A stretch of DNA of 13,444 nucleotides from DASQUP01 sp035641235 (GCA_035641235.1 DASQUP010000050.1:1-13444); one strand, 5' to 3'. Counted from the stretch's first letter, positions 1 through 7,073 are shown. Made by a program: numbers and translations. Notes: generated by a model not told the origin, from the letters alone.

Positions 1-285
1 GGGTTGAAGTTGGAGGCTCCCGAGGGAGCCCATAAGGGACGTTCGCTGATCGTCCGTGAGGCCCAGGCCCAGCGCGTCCGAGAGCCGGACCATCGAAGCC
101 CCCAGGACCTGCGCGAACGGTGTATAGGCCCCGGCATAGGACGCGGCGAAATAGTCTCGCAGCGAATCGGAGAACCAGACGTCGAGCGCGAGGGCCGGCG
201 CACCCATGTCGGTCATTCGCCGCCGGACGGTCTCGAGACTGAACAGGGTGCCGATCACGTCGAACACGACCGTGTTGGTGCTCAC
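1..285 (-). CDS. Haloacid dehalogenase-like (HAD) protein, N-terminal 95 codons only
   Basis: Reading the minus strand from a GTG at 285 gives 95 open codons that run off the left edge, so the C-terminal part is missing. Residues 6-15 read VVFDVIGTLF. This matches HAD motif I of the 2-haloacid dehalogenase type (hydrophobic strand, nucleophile Asp9, then x-x-Gly-Thr-Leu), and the helical segment after it would be the start of the cap domain. The GTG start is supported by a GGGGGAG ribosome binding site six bases upstream (292-298). HAD enzymes use the Asp for covalent catalysis on phosphate or halide substrates. The substrate here cannot be told, because the Lys and Asp/Glu motifs lie outside the window. 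It is the last minus-strand gene seen and may be in its own transcription unit, since about 100 bases separate it from the preceding candidate gene. Confidence 0.7.
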   Translation of the reverse strand, partial: MSTNTVVFDVIGTLFSLETVRRRMTDMGAPALALDVWFSDSLRDYFAASYAGAYTPFAQVLGASMVRLSDALGLGLTDDQRTSLMGSLGSLQLQP

Positions 286-385
286 ACCTATCTCCCCCAA
301 TCCGAACACAGCGCCGCCCATCCTCTGAAGACGGGCCCAGCATCTCAGATGGGACCCGGCCGCGGACGGACCTCAGCTCGAGGGA

Positions 386-574
386 TTAGGCCATGCGGCG
401 GTCGGTGTAGGGATCCGAAGCTACGTCTACCGTGTACTCGGGCGCCGCCGAATGTTCCTGGACCTCTCGCAGGATGCTGAGGAGCTCCTGGCGATCGAGG
501 TCGATGATCGTGTCGATCTCTTGGTTCTTTTTGTGAACCGATTGTTCGTGCGCTGCTCGTCCAGAAGACTTCAC
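386..574 (-). CDS. Possible small hypothetical protein (62 aa), doubtful
   Basis: An open frame on the minus strand from a GTG at 574 to a TAA at 386. The last 45 codons, from about EIDTIIDLDRQELLSILREV onward, have the G/C-rich third positions typical of the neighbours and would form an acidic helix. The first 17 codons have many A/T third positions and look less coding. There is only a weak GGGG-type ribosome binding site before the GTG, and no family is recognised. It may be a genuine small protein or the 3' remnant of a decayed gene. It sits in the 475-base stretch 286-760, which otherwise shows nothing I can name: no tRNA, no repeat array and no convincing promoter. Confidence 0.3.
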   Translation of the reverse strand: MKSSGRAAHEQSVHKKNQEIDTIIDLDRQELLSILREVQEHSAAPEYTVDVASDPYTDRRMA

Positions 575-760
575 GTAGCACCCCAAGCTCGTGTTCCGGT
601 AGCGCCGCCCCCAGCCGGTGAAAGCCGGGGAGCGGCCCCCTCCGTCGGGTCCGGTGTTGGAAATTATTCCGTCCGGCGGAAGGCGGCTCAATAGCGCGGC
701 CCGGCCATTTGAACGCGCTGCGCGGCCTAGGCCGGTCTCATAGGAACGACGTAGACGTCT

Positions 761-1093
761 CTACCCGCGCTCGTCCAGGCGGCTCCGGAACCTTGGCGCG
801 GGTGGGAACTCGCCCTCCAGCACCTCGAGTTCGGTTCGGCTGGTGGGGTCAAAGCTCCGGCGGATGATCTCGCGCGCGGAGTGTGGATTCAGCAAATGGT
901 CCGTCTTCGAATAGACCTGATCGTCGGCATCTCGAGCAGAAATGGGGGTTCCCTCGAGTCGTTCCGCCTCCGTCTGTATGGCCCGGACGAGTTCTTCGGG
1001 CCCGTCGAGCCGTCCGTCCCTCCAGTAAACGGTGACCTCGAACGTGTTGTGGGTGCCGCTCACACTGAACTTCATCGCGAGGTGGTTACCCAC
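761..1093 (-). CDS. Hypothetical protein, 110 aa
   Basis: The function is not recognised. The GTG at 1093 is chosen because an AAGGAG ribosome binding site (complement of 1101-1106) lies seven bases upstream. An internal ATG at 1075 has no comparable site. The protein has a strand-like N-terminal part (FEVTVYWRDGRLDGPEEL), then a helical, charged region, and no membrane segment or Cys/His cluster. The ribosome binding site lies in the 30-base gap after the stop of the MpaB-like gene (stop codon 1124-1126), so the two are probably co-transcribed. It is small, soluble and specific to this neighbourhood as far as can be seen. No catalytic motif is visible. Confidence 0.55.
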   Translation of the reverse strand: MGNHLAMKFSVSGTHNTFEVTVYWRDGRLDGPEELVRAIQTEAERLEGTPISARDADDQVYSKTDHLLNPHSAREIIRRSFDPTSRTELEVLEGEFPPAPRFRSRLDERG

Positions 1094-1123
1094 CGTGCCG
1101 CTCCTTAGCCGCGGAGGCAACGG

Positions 1124-1921
1124 CTACGCGGCGATCTCCCGCGCTCGCTGCATAGCTCTCCTGACCGGCGGAGGAGGAGGGAGGGCAACGTTGAGAATCC
1201 GCAATGTGGCGAAGACATAGGCGCGCACAAGGGGGGTGGCGGGACGCCACCAGCGAAGGCCGTAGAGGCGGCGGACCTCGTCGGGAAGGATCGCGACTGC
1301 GGCGGCAGAGGGAATGGCCCACAGAGGCCGGGCGGCCAGCGGCATCGGGGGCGCCAGGATGTAACGCGCACCGTCCTTGGCTGCCGGCGTTAGGGCGAGG
1401 CCCGTTACTCCGTCGAGATAGGAGCGCAGCTCCACGAAAGACTTCGGCACGTCCTCCGCGTGCAGCCCCACGAGTTCGGCCGCTCTGACCATTTCCGAGA
1501 CGTACACATCGGCATCGCCCTCCGAAACCGGCCCCGCATACGCGCGGTAGGCCGCGAGGAAGGAGTCCACCTCCACGGTGTGGACCCACAGCAACAGCTC
1601 GGGATCGTCGGCGCGATATGGACGACCGGTTACCGGATCCGTGCCGCTCACGCTGCGATGGATCTCCCTGACTCGCCGCGCCGCTCTGGTCGCGGTCTCG
1701 GTGTCACCGAAGGTGGTTGCCGTGAGGTACGCGCTGGTGCTTCGAAGTCGGGCCCACGGATCGCTCTTGTAGTCGCTGTGTTGATCGACTGCCGCCATAG
1801 CACGCGGGTTCAGCGCCTGCACCAGGAGTGCACGCAGTCCACCGATCAGGCTCGCGGGATCACCGTGGATCCTCCAGGTAACGCTGCCGGGCCCAAACAG
1901 TCCGACGTCGGGAGCGGTCAT
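1124..1921 (-). CDS. MpaB/DUF2236-family oxygenase (Lcp-like heme protein fold)
   Basis: A 265-residue protein with the layout of the oxygenase MpaB / DUF2236 family, which is all-helical, heme-binding and related to latex-clearing oxygenase. The N-terminus reads GSVTWRIHGDPASLIGGLRA (residues 12-31), a conserved family opening. Residues 80-90 carry a conserved-looking RRVREIHRSVSG stretch. Residues 105-125 read DDPELLLWVHTVEVDSFLAA, the central motif whose His114 is a candidate heme ligand. The length is normal for the family, and no signal peptide is seen, so a cytoplasmic location is inferred. Family members oxidise hydrophobic substrates such as mycophenolic acid side chains or polyisoprene. 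The substrate here is unknown. No strong ribosome binding site precedes the ATG. It starts 54 bases after the luciferase-like oxidoreductase gene in the same direction and is followed at 30 bases by the 110-residue gene. Confidence 0.85.
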   Translation of the reverse strand: MTAPDVGLFGPGSVTWRIHGDPASLIGGLRALLVQALNPRAMAAVDQHSDYKSDPWARLRSTSAYLTATTFGDTETATRAARRVREIHRSVSGTDPVTGRPYRADDPELLLWVHTVEVDSFLAAYRAYAGPVSEGDADVYVSEMVRAAELVGLHAEDVPKSFVELRSYLDGVTGLALTPAAKDGARYILAPPMPLAARPLWAIPSAAAVAILPDEVRRLYGLRWWRPATPLVRAYVFATLRILNVALPPPPPVRRAMQRAREIAA

Positions 1922-1975
1922 CGAAATCCATTCTCGTACGAGGGCGGACTTGCGTGTTTCCCCTGACCTGGACGA

Positions 1976-2806
1976 CTAATCCATCAATTCGTTGCCAATC
2001 CGATCGAGGAACTCCTCGACTCGACCTTGGCCCTGGCCGGGCCAGCTGACGGTCAGGTATGTGACTCCTATGTCACGAAGGGACTCTGCCTGTGCACGCA
2101 CTTCGTCCCATTCCTCAGAGATGGAGAGATCGCTGGCCCGAACGATATCCGCAGGATCACGACCGGCCTTCTCGGCATGCTCGGCGACGACCAGCCACTT
2201 CCTCTTCAGGGACTCGGCGCGGCCTCCCGCGTGCCATACATCCGCGTTCCGGCCGACGATCGGCAGCATCAAGCGTTCGCCGCGGGCGCCGATCCAGAGC
2301 GGAGGATGCGGCTGCTGCACGGGTCGGGGCCGGTAGGTCGCCTTCTCCAAGCGATAGTGCTTCCCGACGAAGGAGACACCGTCTTCGGTCATCAAGAGGC
2401 GCACCAACTGGACAGCTTCCTCCAAGCGCTCTGCCCGTTCCTTCACCGAGGGGAAGTGGAAGCCGAGTTCACGGTGTTCCTCTTCAAACCACGCCGCGCC
2501 GACGGCGAACTCCAGGCGGCCACCGGAAACGTGATCGACGGTAACCGCCTCCGCAGCGAGCATCGAGGGGTGTCGGTAGGTCATGCCCGTAACGAGCGGT
2601 CCCAGGCGAATCCTTTCGGTCGATGCGGCGAGAGCGGCGAGTAGGGTCCATCCCTCGAGACAGGGGCCTGCCGGATCGCCGTAGAGAGCTTTGAAGTGAT
2701 CGAACAGCCAGGCGCCGTCGAATCCGGCAGCCTCCGCAAATCGCACGCGCGCCAGAAGCTCGTCCCACGTCAGCTGGTGCTGCGCCACATCCAGTCCTAG
2801 CTTCAT
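1976..2806 (-). CDS. LLM-class (luciferase-like) flavin/F420-dependent oxidoreductase
   Basis: A 276-residue TIM-barrel protein of the bacterial luciferase-like monooxygenase superfamily. Visible family signatures are the start MKLGLDV, the segment GFDGAWLFDHF (residues 28-38), the long central block TYRHPSMLAAEAVTVDHVSG (76-95) followed by GRLEFAVGAAW, and PHPPLWIGARGERLMLPIVG (166-185) leading into ADVWHAGG. In Actinomycetota many such proteins use coenzyme F420 instead of FMN. Which cofactor is used here cannot be decided from sequence alone. The ATG is supported by AGGAGG (complement of 2816-2821) nine bases upstream. It lies 27 bases downstream of the alpha/beta hydrolase gene on the same strand, so an operon with that gene and the HIT gene is likely. 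The physiological substrate is unknown. Confidence 0.88.
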   Translation of the reverse strand: MKLGLDVAQHQLTWDELLARVRFAEAAGFDGAWLFDHFKALYGDPAGPCLEGWTLLAALAASTERIRLGPLVTGMTYRHPSMLAAEAVTVDHVSGGRLEFAVGAAWFEEEHRELGFHFPSVKERAERLEEAVQLVRLLMTEDGVSFVGKHYRLEKATYRPRPVQQPHPPLWIGARGERLMLPIVGRNADVWHAGGRAESLKRKWLVVAEHAEKAGRDPADIVRASDLSISEEWDEVRAQAESLRDIGVTYLTVSWPGQGQGRVEEFLDRIGNELMD

Positions 2807-2833
2807 TCCATCTCGCCTCCTGGACGCTAAAGA

Positions 2834-3472
2834 TCAAACGGCCTCGTCGAGGAACCCCGTCACGGTCGATATGAGCGGTTCGTACTTCGCCCAGAAGAAA
2901 TGGTTGGCGGCGGGGATCTCCTTGTACTGAGCGCCCGCCTCGGCGGCCCACCGCCGGGCATCCTCGGGGGGAGTCACATCGTCGTTGGCGCCGCACACGA
3001 TCAGCAGGGGAGCTTCGAAACCAACTTCCCGAGCCGCCGGAAGCCCGTGCGAGATGTCGGGTTTTGGAACAACCGACGGCGCGATGGCCACGCAGGCCTC
3101 GACCTCGGGCTCGCGGGCCGCCGCTCGGATCGCAACGGCGGCCCCGAAGGACCATCCCAGAACTGCGATCGGTGCGTCGGGGTGCTCCGTCCGGACGAAA
3201 CGGATGGCGGCCAGTGCATCGTCGACTTCCTCCAGCCCATCGCCGAATTCCCCCTCCGACCCTTCCACCCCGCGGAAATTGAAGCGCACCACGCTCCACT
3301 CTTGTCCCACGAGTGCGTCACGGATGGCGAGGAGCAACGGTGATTTCATGGTCCCCTGCATCTCGGGATGTGCGTGGCAGACCACGAGGGCAGCGCGCGG
3401 ATCGTTCGCGCGATCGAATTCGGCCTCGAGGCGGATCCCATTCGTGGACTCCAGGCTGATCTCTGCGGTCAT
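2834..3472 (-). CDS. Alpha/beta hydrolase (dienelactone-hydrolase-like, COG2945 type)
   Basis: A 212-residue single-domain alpha/beta hydrolase. The nucleophile elbow GWSFGA is at residues 106-111 with Ser108. A candidate acid is Asp164 or Asp165 in CGANDDVTPPE, and the histidine is His191 in AANHFFW, which together complete the triad. The HAHPEMQGTMKS segment (33-44) matches the HPHP-x-x-GG-x-M-like oxyanion region of small cytoplasmic hydrolases. No signal peptide is seen. Its ATG (3472-3470) overlaps the TGA of the HIT gene by four bases (ATGA), so translation is probably coupled. The substrate is probably a small ester or lactone, but this is inference. The length is normal for the family. 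Confidence 0.88.
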   Translation of the reverse strand: MTAEISLESTNGIRLEAEFDRANDPRAALVVCHAHPEMQGTMKSPLLLAIRDALVGQEWSVVRFNFRGVEGSEGEFGDGLEEVDDALAAIRFVRTEHPDAPIAVLGWSFGAAVAIRAAAREPEVEACVAIAPSVVPKPDISHGLPAAREVGFEAPLLIVCGANDDVTPPEDARRWAAEAGAQYKEIPAANHFFWAKYEPLISTVTGFLDEAV

Positions 3473-3900
3473 TGCTTGTGGTCCGCGGACAAGCGCTCCA
3501 ACTCTGCCCGGATAGTTGAGGCCGTTTCAGCCATGTGGTGATCACCCCGGTATTTCGTCCGCGGCCAGAAGAACCCCCGAAGTCCGTCCTTCCTCCGGCG
3601 GGGAACGACGTGGACATGGAGATGCGGGACGCTCTGACTGACCTTGTTGTTCATCGCAACGAAGGTGCCCTGAGCGCCCATAGCGCTTTCTATCCCCGCG
3701 GCGAGCATCTGCGCGTGGCCGAAGAATTCCTCTATCCGATCGGTTGGAAGATCACCCAGCGTTTCGAAGTGCTCCTTGGGGATCAAGAGAGTGTGCCCCG
3801 CGAAGAGTGGCCGATGATCGAGAAAGGCCAAGGATCCGCCGCGATCGAGTACTACATGAGCCTGCGACGGGTCCCCAACGATGGCGCAGAACGAACACAT
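3469..3900 (-). CDS. HIT-family protein (histidine-triad nucleotide hydrolase/transferase)
   Basis: A 143-residue histidine-triad protein. The triad His-Leu-His-Val-His-Val is at residues 93-98 within QSVPHLHVHVVPR, with the middle His as the expected nucleophile for nucleoside phosphoramidates or dinucleoside polyphosphates. The upstream strand GHTLLIPKEHFETL (35-48) is the other conserved block. Cys2 and Cys5 form the CxxC seen in zinc-binding HIT proteins. The C-terminal 40 residues are basic and variable. The start at 3900 has GGAG only two bases upstream, and a TACTAT box (complement of 3909-3914) lies eight bases upstream, so it may be leaderless. It is the first gene of the minus-strand group and is divergent from the gene at 3968. 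Confidence 0.9.
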   Translation of the reverse strand: MCSFCAIVGDPSQAHVVLDRGGSLAFLDHRPLFAGHTLLIPKEHFETLGDLPTDRIEEFFGHAQMLAAGIESAMGAQGTFVAMNNKVSQSVPHLHVHVVPRRRKDGLRGFFWPRTKYRGDHHMAETASTIRAELERLSADHKQ

Positions 3901-3967
3901 GTCTCCGAATAGTAGGTGGGGTAGCGTTCGACGAGAGACATTTGCAGAGCCGCGAAAGGAGTCTTCT

Positions 3968-4261
3968 ATGGACGAGGCAACGGTGAGGACACACGCCGAA
4001 GGTCATACCGCAGCAATGGTCGAGGGGGACATCAGGCGCGCCGCACGCGATCTGTCCGATACCGGCAAGGCGGATGCTCCGCCCGTTATGGAGAAACTCC
4101 CCAAATCAATTGAGTCCGCCGAGGTGACGGAGGTCAATCTCGCCGGCGACGAGGCCACTGCCACGATCGTTTACCGGGGGCAGGGCCGGGAGGTAGCCGT
4201 CGAATCACGCTGGGCGGATCAGGAGGGCACACCCATGATCGTCGGCCTCAAACTTCTCTGA
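3968..4261 (+). CDS. Small hypothetical protein, 97 aa, possibly NTF2/cystatin-like
   Basis: Not recognised with certainty. The ATG at 3968 is chosen because an AAGGAG site (3956-3961) lies six bases upstream, whereas earlier in-frame codons overlap the HIT gene. The protein starts with a helix (THAEGHTAAMVEGDIRRAAR), followed by beta-prone repeats (EVTEVNLAGDEATATIVYRG, then EVAVESRWAD and MIVGLKLL). Helix then strands with a G-D-I-x-x-A turn resembles a short NTF2/SnoaL- or cystatin-like fold, but this is only a resemblance. There is no signal peptide and no cysteine. The divergent HIT gene starts 67 bases away. The following gene at 4291 begins 29 bases downstream and seems to have its own promoter. 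Confidence 0.7.
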   Translation: MDEATVRTHAEGHTAAMVEGDIRRAARDLSDTGKADAPPVMEKLPKSIESAEVTEVNLAGDEATATIVYRGQGREVAVESRWADQEGTPMIVGLKLL

Positions 4262-4278
4262 AGGTCCAGAAGCCGGGG

Positions 4279-4284
4279 TATGTT
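4279..4284 (+). promoter_or_regulatory. Candidate -10 box of a leaderless promoter (TATGTT)
   Basis: TATGTT lies six bases before the GTG at 4291, and no ribosome binding site precedes that GTG. The same TANNNT-N6/7-start layout recurs three more times in this window. No clear -35 box is seen. Confidence 0.4.
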
Positions 4285-4290
4285 TCGGCC

Positions 4291-4686
4291 GTGGAGCTCT
4301 CGTCACTCGTCGCAGACATCGAGGGGCATCAGCGCAAGATCGTAATGAGCGCAGTACGCCCCGCGCGCTCTGCCCACGGGGCGGACGGCATTCCCATTCG
4401 CGGCGGCCGGACGCTTCCGTTCGTCGTCAAGCGGGCGTGGAACGCACCCGCCGGCAACTGGCCCGAGGCCTGGTATCTCGTGGACCCGTCCACGAGAGAG
4501 GTGCTCTTCGAGGGTCCGCAGAAGATCGTGTCGGTGTGGGGGCTCCTGGCCTGGACGGAATTCTCCGACGAGGTCAATGAACGAATCCCGCTCCAGCCCG
4601 GCGCCTACTGGATCGTGTTCGCGTTGGGCGGAGTCCAAGGCGGGCAGATCGACGTCGAGGCATTCGAGGCCGCCGCCGAGGGATGA
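4291..4686 (+). CDS. Hypothetical protein, 131 aa
   Basis: No family is recognised. The protein is soluble and rich in aromatic residues and turns. A beta-prone core (GRTLPFVVKRAWNAP, then AWYLVDPSTREVLFEGPQKI) is followed by GLLAWTEFSDEVNERIPLQP and a hydrophobic GAYWIVFALGGVQGGQ near the C-terminus. The coding quality is good, with G/C-rich third positions throughout and a clean stop at 4684-4686. The GTG at 4291 is the preferred start because of a TATGTT box six bases upstream (leaderless pattern). An internal ATG at codon 19 (4345) is the alternative. There are no cysteines and no signal peptide, so a cytoplasmic protein is likely. It precedes the HtrA protease gene by 76 bases. That gene seems to have its own promoter, so no functional link is claimed. 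Confidence 0.65.
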   Translation: MELSSLVADIEGHQRKIVMSAVRPARSAHGADGIPIRGGRTLPFVVKRAWNAPAGNWPEAWYLVDPSTREVLFEGPQKIVSVWGLLAWTEFSDEVNERIPLQPGAYWIVFALGGVQGGQIDVEAFEAAAEG

Positions 4687-4749
4687 GCCTGCAACGGGCG
4701 GCCACCGGGGCGAAAGAACCCTTTTACGTTTATTTCATCTCGATACGCC

Positions 4750-4755
4750 TATCCT
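4750..4755 (+). promoter_or_regulatory. Candidate -10 box of a leaderless promoter for the HtrA gene (TATCCT)
   Basis: TATCCT is seven bases before the ATG at 4763. No ribosome binding site is present. An AT-richer stretch (4721-4738, TTTTACG followed by TTTATTTC) lies upstream, but no -35 box at standard spacing is clear. Confidence 0.5.
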
Positions 4756-4762
4756 GACCGCT

Positions 4763-5854
4763 ATGAAGAAGCTCGCGTTCGCGCTCGCAGCGCTGGTCGT
4801 CATCGTCCTGTTCGCGTGGGGAATCGTTGCAACCTCCGAGCGGCCAGAAGAAAAGGGGAGCGCTCCGGTCGAGTCGGTCGACCTGGAGCAAAACGATGCT
4901 CCACCTCCCGCATCCGACACGGCCGAGGTCGTCGAGAAGGTACTTCCTTCAGTCGTCAACGTAAGGGTGAAGCAGGCGAACTTCGACCTCTTCGGAGAGG
5001 ACCAGGAGACCGGGGGTCATGGCTCGGGGGTCGTTCTCGACGAACAGGGGATCATCCTCACGAATTTCCACGTCGTGGCCGGCGCGGTCGATGTCCAGAT
5101 CGGGTTCACGGACGGTGAGACCGAAGAGGGCCGAGTAGTTGGTGGCATTCCGGAGAAGGACATCGCCGTCGTACAGGTCGACGCCGACGACCTCACCCCC
5201 ATCGAGCTGGGCAAGTCGGAGTCGCTCCGTTTGGGTGACGAAGTCATCGCCATCGGCTTCCCACTGGAGGTTGGCGGCCCGACCGTGACGAAGGGCATCC
5301 TGTCGGCCACGGACCGCACCATCACCCCGGCCGACGGCCTCCGCTTGACCGACATGCTCCAGACGGACGCCGCGATCAATCCCGGCAACTCGGGAGGCCC
5401 ACTCGTCGACGGAAACGGGCGCCTGGTGGGGATCAACAGCGCTGCAGCAGCGGCGGCAGCGGCTGAGAACATCGGGTTTGCGATTCCGATCGACGAGGCC
5501 CTGCCGATCGTCCAGCAGATCCTGAGCGAGCCGGCCGAAAAACGAGCGTGGCTCGGGGTCCAGACGGGCCAACTCGACGAGCTTGTTGCGGATCAACTCG
5601 GGCTGCCGGTGACGGAGGGAGCGCTGGTTGTTGGGGTGTTCGAGGGGAGTCCTGCCGAAGGCGCCGGCATCGAGCAGGGAGACGTCATCGTCGCCGTCGA
5701 CGACAACAGAATTGCAGACGGCGGGGACCTTATCGACACACTCGGCAAATACTCGCCCGGCGACGAGGCGACCATCTCCCTCGTGAGCGCCGGGGGCGAG
5801 AGAACCGTCAAGGTCACACTCGACGGGCGCCCCGCGACTTTCCCGGTCGACTGA
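4763..5854 (+). CDS. HtrA/DegP-type trypsin-like serine protease with one PDZ domain
   Basis: A 363-residue membrane-anchored protease. Residues 2-23 form one N-terminal hydrophobic segment after Lys-Lys (signal anchor), so the catalytic part should lie outside the membrane. A Pro/Glu-rich linker (25-55) follows. The trypsin-like domain has His103 (TNFHVV), Asp133 (EKDIAVV) and Ser210 (NPGNSGGPL), the full catalytic triad. A single C-terminal PDZ domain spans roughly 263-355, starting AWLGVQTGQ and including GSPAEGAGIEQGDVIVAVDD. Family members degrade or chaperone misfolded envelope proteins. An eight-alanine run (227-234) replaces the usual short loop after GINS and before NIGFAIP. The ATG at 4763 is chosen because upstream in-frame codons overlap the previous gene and the hydrophobic anchor begins here. 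The gene appears leaderless. Confidence 0.93.
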   Translation: MKKLAFALAALVVIVLFAWGIVATSERPEEKGSAPVESVDLEQNDAPPPASDTAEVVEKVLPSVVNVRVKQANFDLFGEDQETGGHGSGVVLDEQGIILTNFHVVAGAVDVQIGFTDGETEEGRVVGGIPEKDIAVVQVDADDLTPIELGKSESLRLGDEVIAIGFPLEVGGPTVTKGILSATDRTITPADGLRLTDMLQTDAAINPGNSGGPLVDGNGRLVGINSAAAAAAAAENIGFAIPIDEALPIVQQILSEPAEKRAWLGVQTGQLDELVADQLGLPVTEGALVVGVFEGSPAEGAGIEQGDVIVAVDDNRIADGGDLIDTLGKYSPGDEATISLVSAGGERTVKVTLDGRPATFPVD

Positions 5855-5876
5855 CCCCGGTAGGGGTTGCAGGGGC

Positions 5877-5882
5877 TACCCT
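5877..5882 (+). promoter_or_regulatory. Candidate -10 box of a leaderless promoter for the ttuB-like gene (TACCCT)
   Basis: TACCCT is seven bases before the ATG at 5890, and no ribosome binding site is present. It lies at the end of a small inverted repeat (GGTAG at 5859-5863 and CTACC at 5876-5880). If real, it drives the tRNA-modification/proteasome cluster. Confidence 0.5.
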
Positions 5883-5889
5883 TTGATCC

Positions 5890-6090
5890 ATGAAGGTGAA
5901 GCTCCGTAACCCGGATCGTGTGGTCGAGGTCTCGGGTCCATCAACCGTTCTCGACCTGCTCAAACGCTTAGAGATCGTTCCCGAAGCCGTGCTCGTGATC
6001 CGAGACTCCACCTTGCTCACGCGCGACGAGCGCCTATCGGACGAAGACCAGATCGAAGTCCGCCCGGTCCTCTCCGGAGGTGCGGCTTGA
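5890..6090 (+). CDS. ttuB: Ubiquitin-like sulfur carrier (TtuB/ThiS/MoaD type)
   Basis: A 66-residue beta-grasp protein. It opens with two strands (MKVKLRNPDRVVEV), has a central helix (STVLDLLKRLEI), and ends with QIEVRPVLSGGAA. The VRPVLSGG ending is typical of ThiS/MoaD/TtuB proteins, whose terminal glycine is thiocarboxylated and donates sulfur. In Thermus, TtuB supplies sulfur to TtuA and can also be attached to proteins. Here the chain continues two alanines beyond Gly-Gly, so either trimming or an unusual terminus must be assumed. The assignment to TtuB rather than ThiS or MoaD rests on the directly overlapping TtuA-type gene: the TGA at 6088-6090 overlaps its TTG start. Its glycine codons GGA GGT form the ribosome binding site of that gene. 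Confidence 0.8.
   Translation: MKVKLRNPDRVVEVSGPSTVLDLLKRLEIVPEAVLVIRDSTLLTRDERLSDEDQIEVRPVLSGGAA
6076..6081 (+). promoter_or_regulatory. Ribosome binding site of ttuA inside ttuB (GGAGGT)
   Basis: GGAGGT encodes the Gly-Gly of the upstream carrier and is also a strong ribosome binding site five bases before the TTG at 6087. It decides the TTG start of the TtuA-like protein. Confidence 0.75.
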
Positions 6091-7073
6091 AGTGCAAGGT
6101 CTGCCGCGAGCACGCGGTCGTCGATATCCGCCGTCACAATGCAGCTTTCTGCCGGGACCACTTCATCGACCACGTCCGGAGCCAGATCGCGCGCACGATA
6201 AAGGAGTTCCGCATGTTCGGACCCGACGACCGGCTGCTGATAGCCGTCTCGGGCGGAAAGGATTCGCTCGCGCTCTGGGACATCCTGCTCGACCTCGGTT
6301 ATGACACCACGGGTTTCTACCTCGACCTGGGAATCGGCGGCTACTCGACCCGCTCGAAAGAGGCGGCAATCGCATTCGCAGACCGCACGGGCGCCAAGCT
6401 CATCCTCCGATCACTTGCTACGGAGCACGGCTACACGGTGCCGGAGCTCGCGCGCCTCACCGGCCGGGTTCCGTGCTCCGGGTGCGGTCTGAACAAGCGC
6501 TACGAGTTCAATCGCGCGGCCATCGAGGAGGGCTTCGAGGTCCTCGTCACCGGTCACAACCTCGACGACGAGGTCGCAACCCTTTTCGGCAACGTCCTCC
6601 ACTGGAACGCGGACATGCTCGGTCGCCAGATGCCGGTGCTCCAGGAGCGCATCCTGGGCAGCGGTGACTCCGCTCACGTAGCGCTCGTGAAAAAAGTGAA
6701 ACCTCTCGTTCGGCTGGCGGAGCGGGAAACGGCCGCGTACGCGGTCGTAAAGGGGATCGACTACGTCGTAGAAGAGTGCCCCATGGTGGAGGGCAACACG
6801 CAGCACCGCTACAAGGAGGCGGTGACACTCCTCGAGGAGAACTCCCCGGGAACCAAACAGCAGTTCTATTTCGGGTTTCTCAAGCGAGCACAGAACAAGT
6901 TCTCGTCGGGCAACGCCGACGACTCAGCGGAAGTCGTAGCCTGCGCGCAATGCGGCGCGCCGACCGTCCGGTGGGACGACGGCTCGGATCCTGTGTGCTC
7001 GTTCTGCAAGACGAAAGCCCTCGCATATCGCCGGCAGGATCAGGCCCAGAAGACCGGCCGGCGAGAACCATAG
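6087..7073 (+). CDS. ttuA: TtuA/NcsA-type tRNA 2-thiolation enzyme (T-loop U54 sulfurtransferase)
   Basis: A 328-residue PP-loop ATPase of the TtcA/TtuA family. The domains in order are: an N-terminal zinc site (Cys3, Cys6, Cys22, His25), the PP-loop SGGKDS at 55-60 that adenylates the target uridine, Cys130 and Cys133 in PCSGCG plus Cys231 in EECP as the three ligands expected for a [4Fe-4S] cluster, and a C-terminal zinc ribbon (Cys286, Cys289, Cys304, Cys307). The two zinc sites distinguish TtuA/NcsA from TtcA. In Thermus the family makes 2-thiouridine at tRNA position 54 with sulfur from TtuB. The TTG start is set by GGAGGT at 6076-6081, and the next ATG would remove the N-terminal zinc site. 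Its TAG stop overlaps the GTG of trmI by one base, giving a coupled ttuB-ttuA-trmI unit. Exact tRNA specificity is inferred. Confidence 0.88.
   Translation: MKCKVCREHAVVDIRRHNAAFCRDHFIDHVRSQIARTIKEFRMFGPDDRLLIAVSGGKDSLALWDILLDLGYDTTGFYLDLGIGGYSTRSKEAAIAFADRTGAKLILRSLATEHGYTVPELARLTGRVPCSGCGLNKRYEFNRAAIEEGFEVLVTGHNLDDEVATLFGNVLHWNADMLGRQMPVLQERILGSGDSAHVALVKKVKPLVRLAERETAAYAVVKGIDYVVEECPMVEGNTQHRYKEAVTLLEENSPGTKQQFYFGFLKRAQNKFSSGNADDSAEVVACAQCGAPTVRWDDGSDPVCSFCKTKALAYRRQDQAQKTGRREP

Noticed and set aside
575..760. Possible structured RNA or riboswitch in the GC-rich gap
   Set aside because: Short complementary runs are present, but I could not recognise a tRNA, SRP, tmRNA or riboswitch core on either strand.
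1460..1966. Plus-strand open frame (168 codons) opposite the MpaB-like gene
   Set aside because: It is antisense to a family-matching protein and its own composition is unremarkable.
2484..3299. Long minus-strand open frame (271 codons) in another frame across the hydrolase and luciferase-like genes
   Set aside because: It is Arg/Gly/Ser-rich and runs through two recognisable genes in a different frame, which is a shadow pattern.
4577..4762. Upstream extension of the HtrA protease
   Set aside because: It overlaps the previous gene and is Arg/Ser-rich. The hydrophobic anchor begins right after the ATG at 4763.
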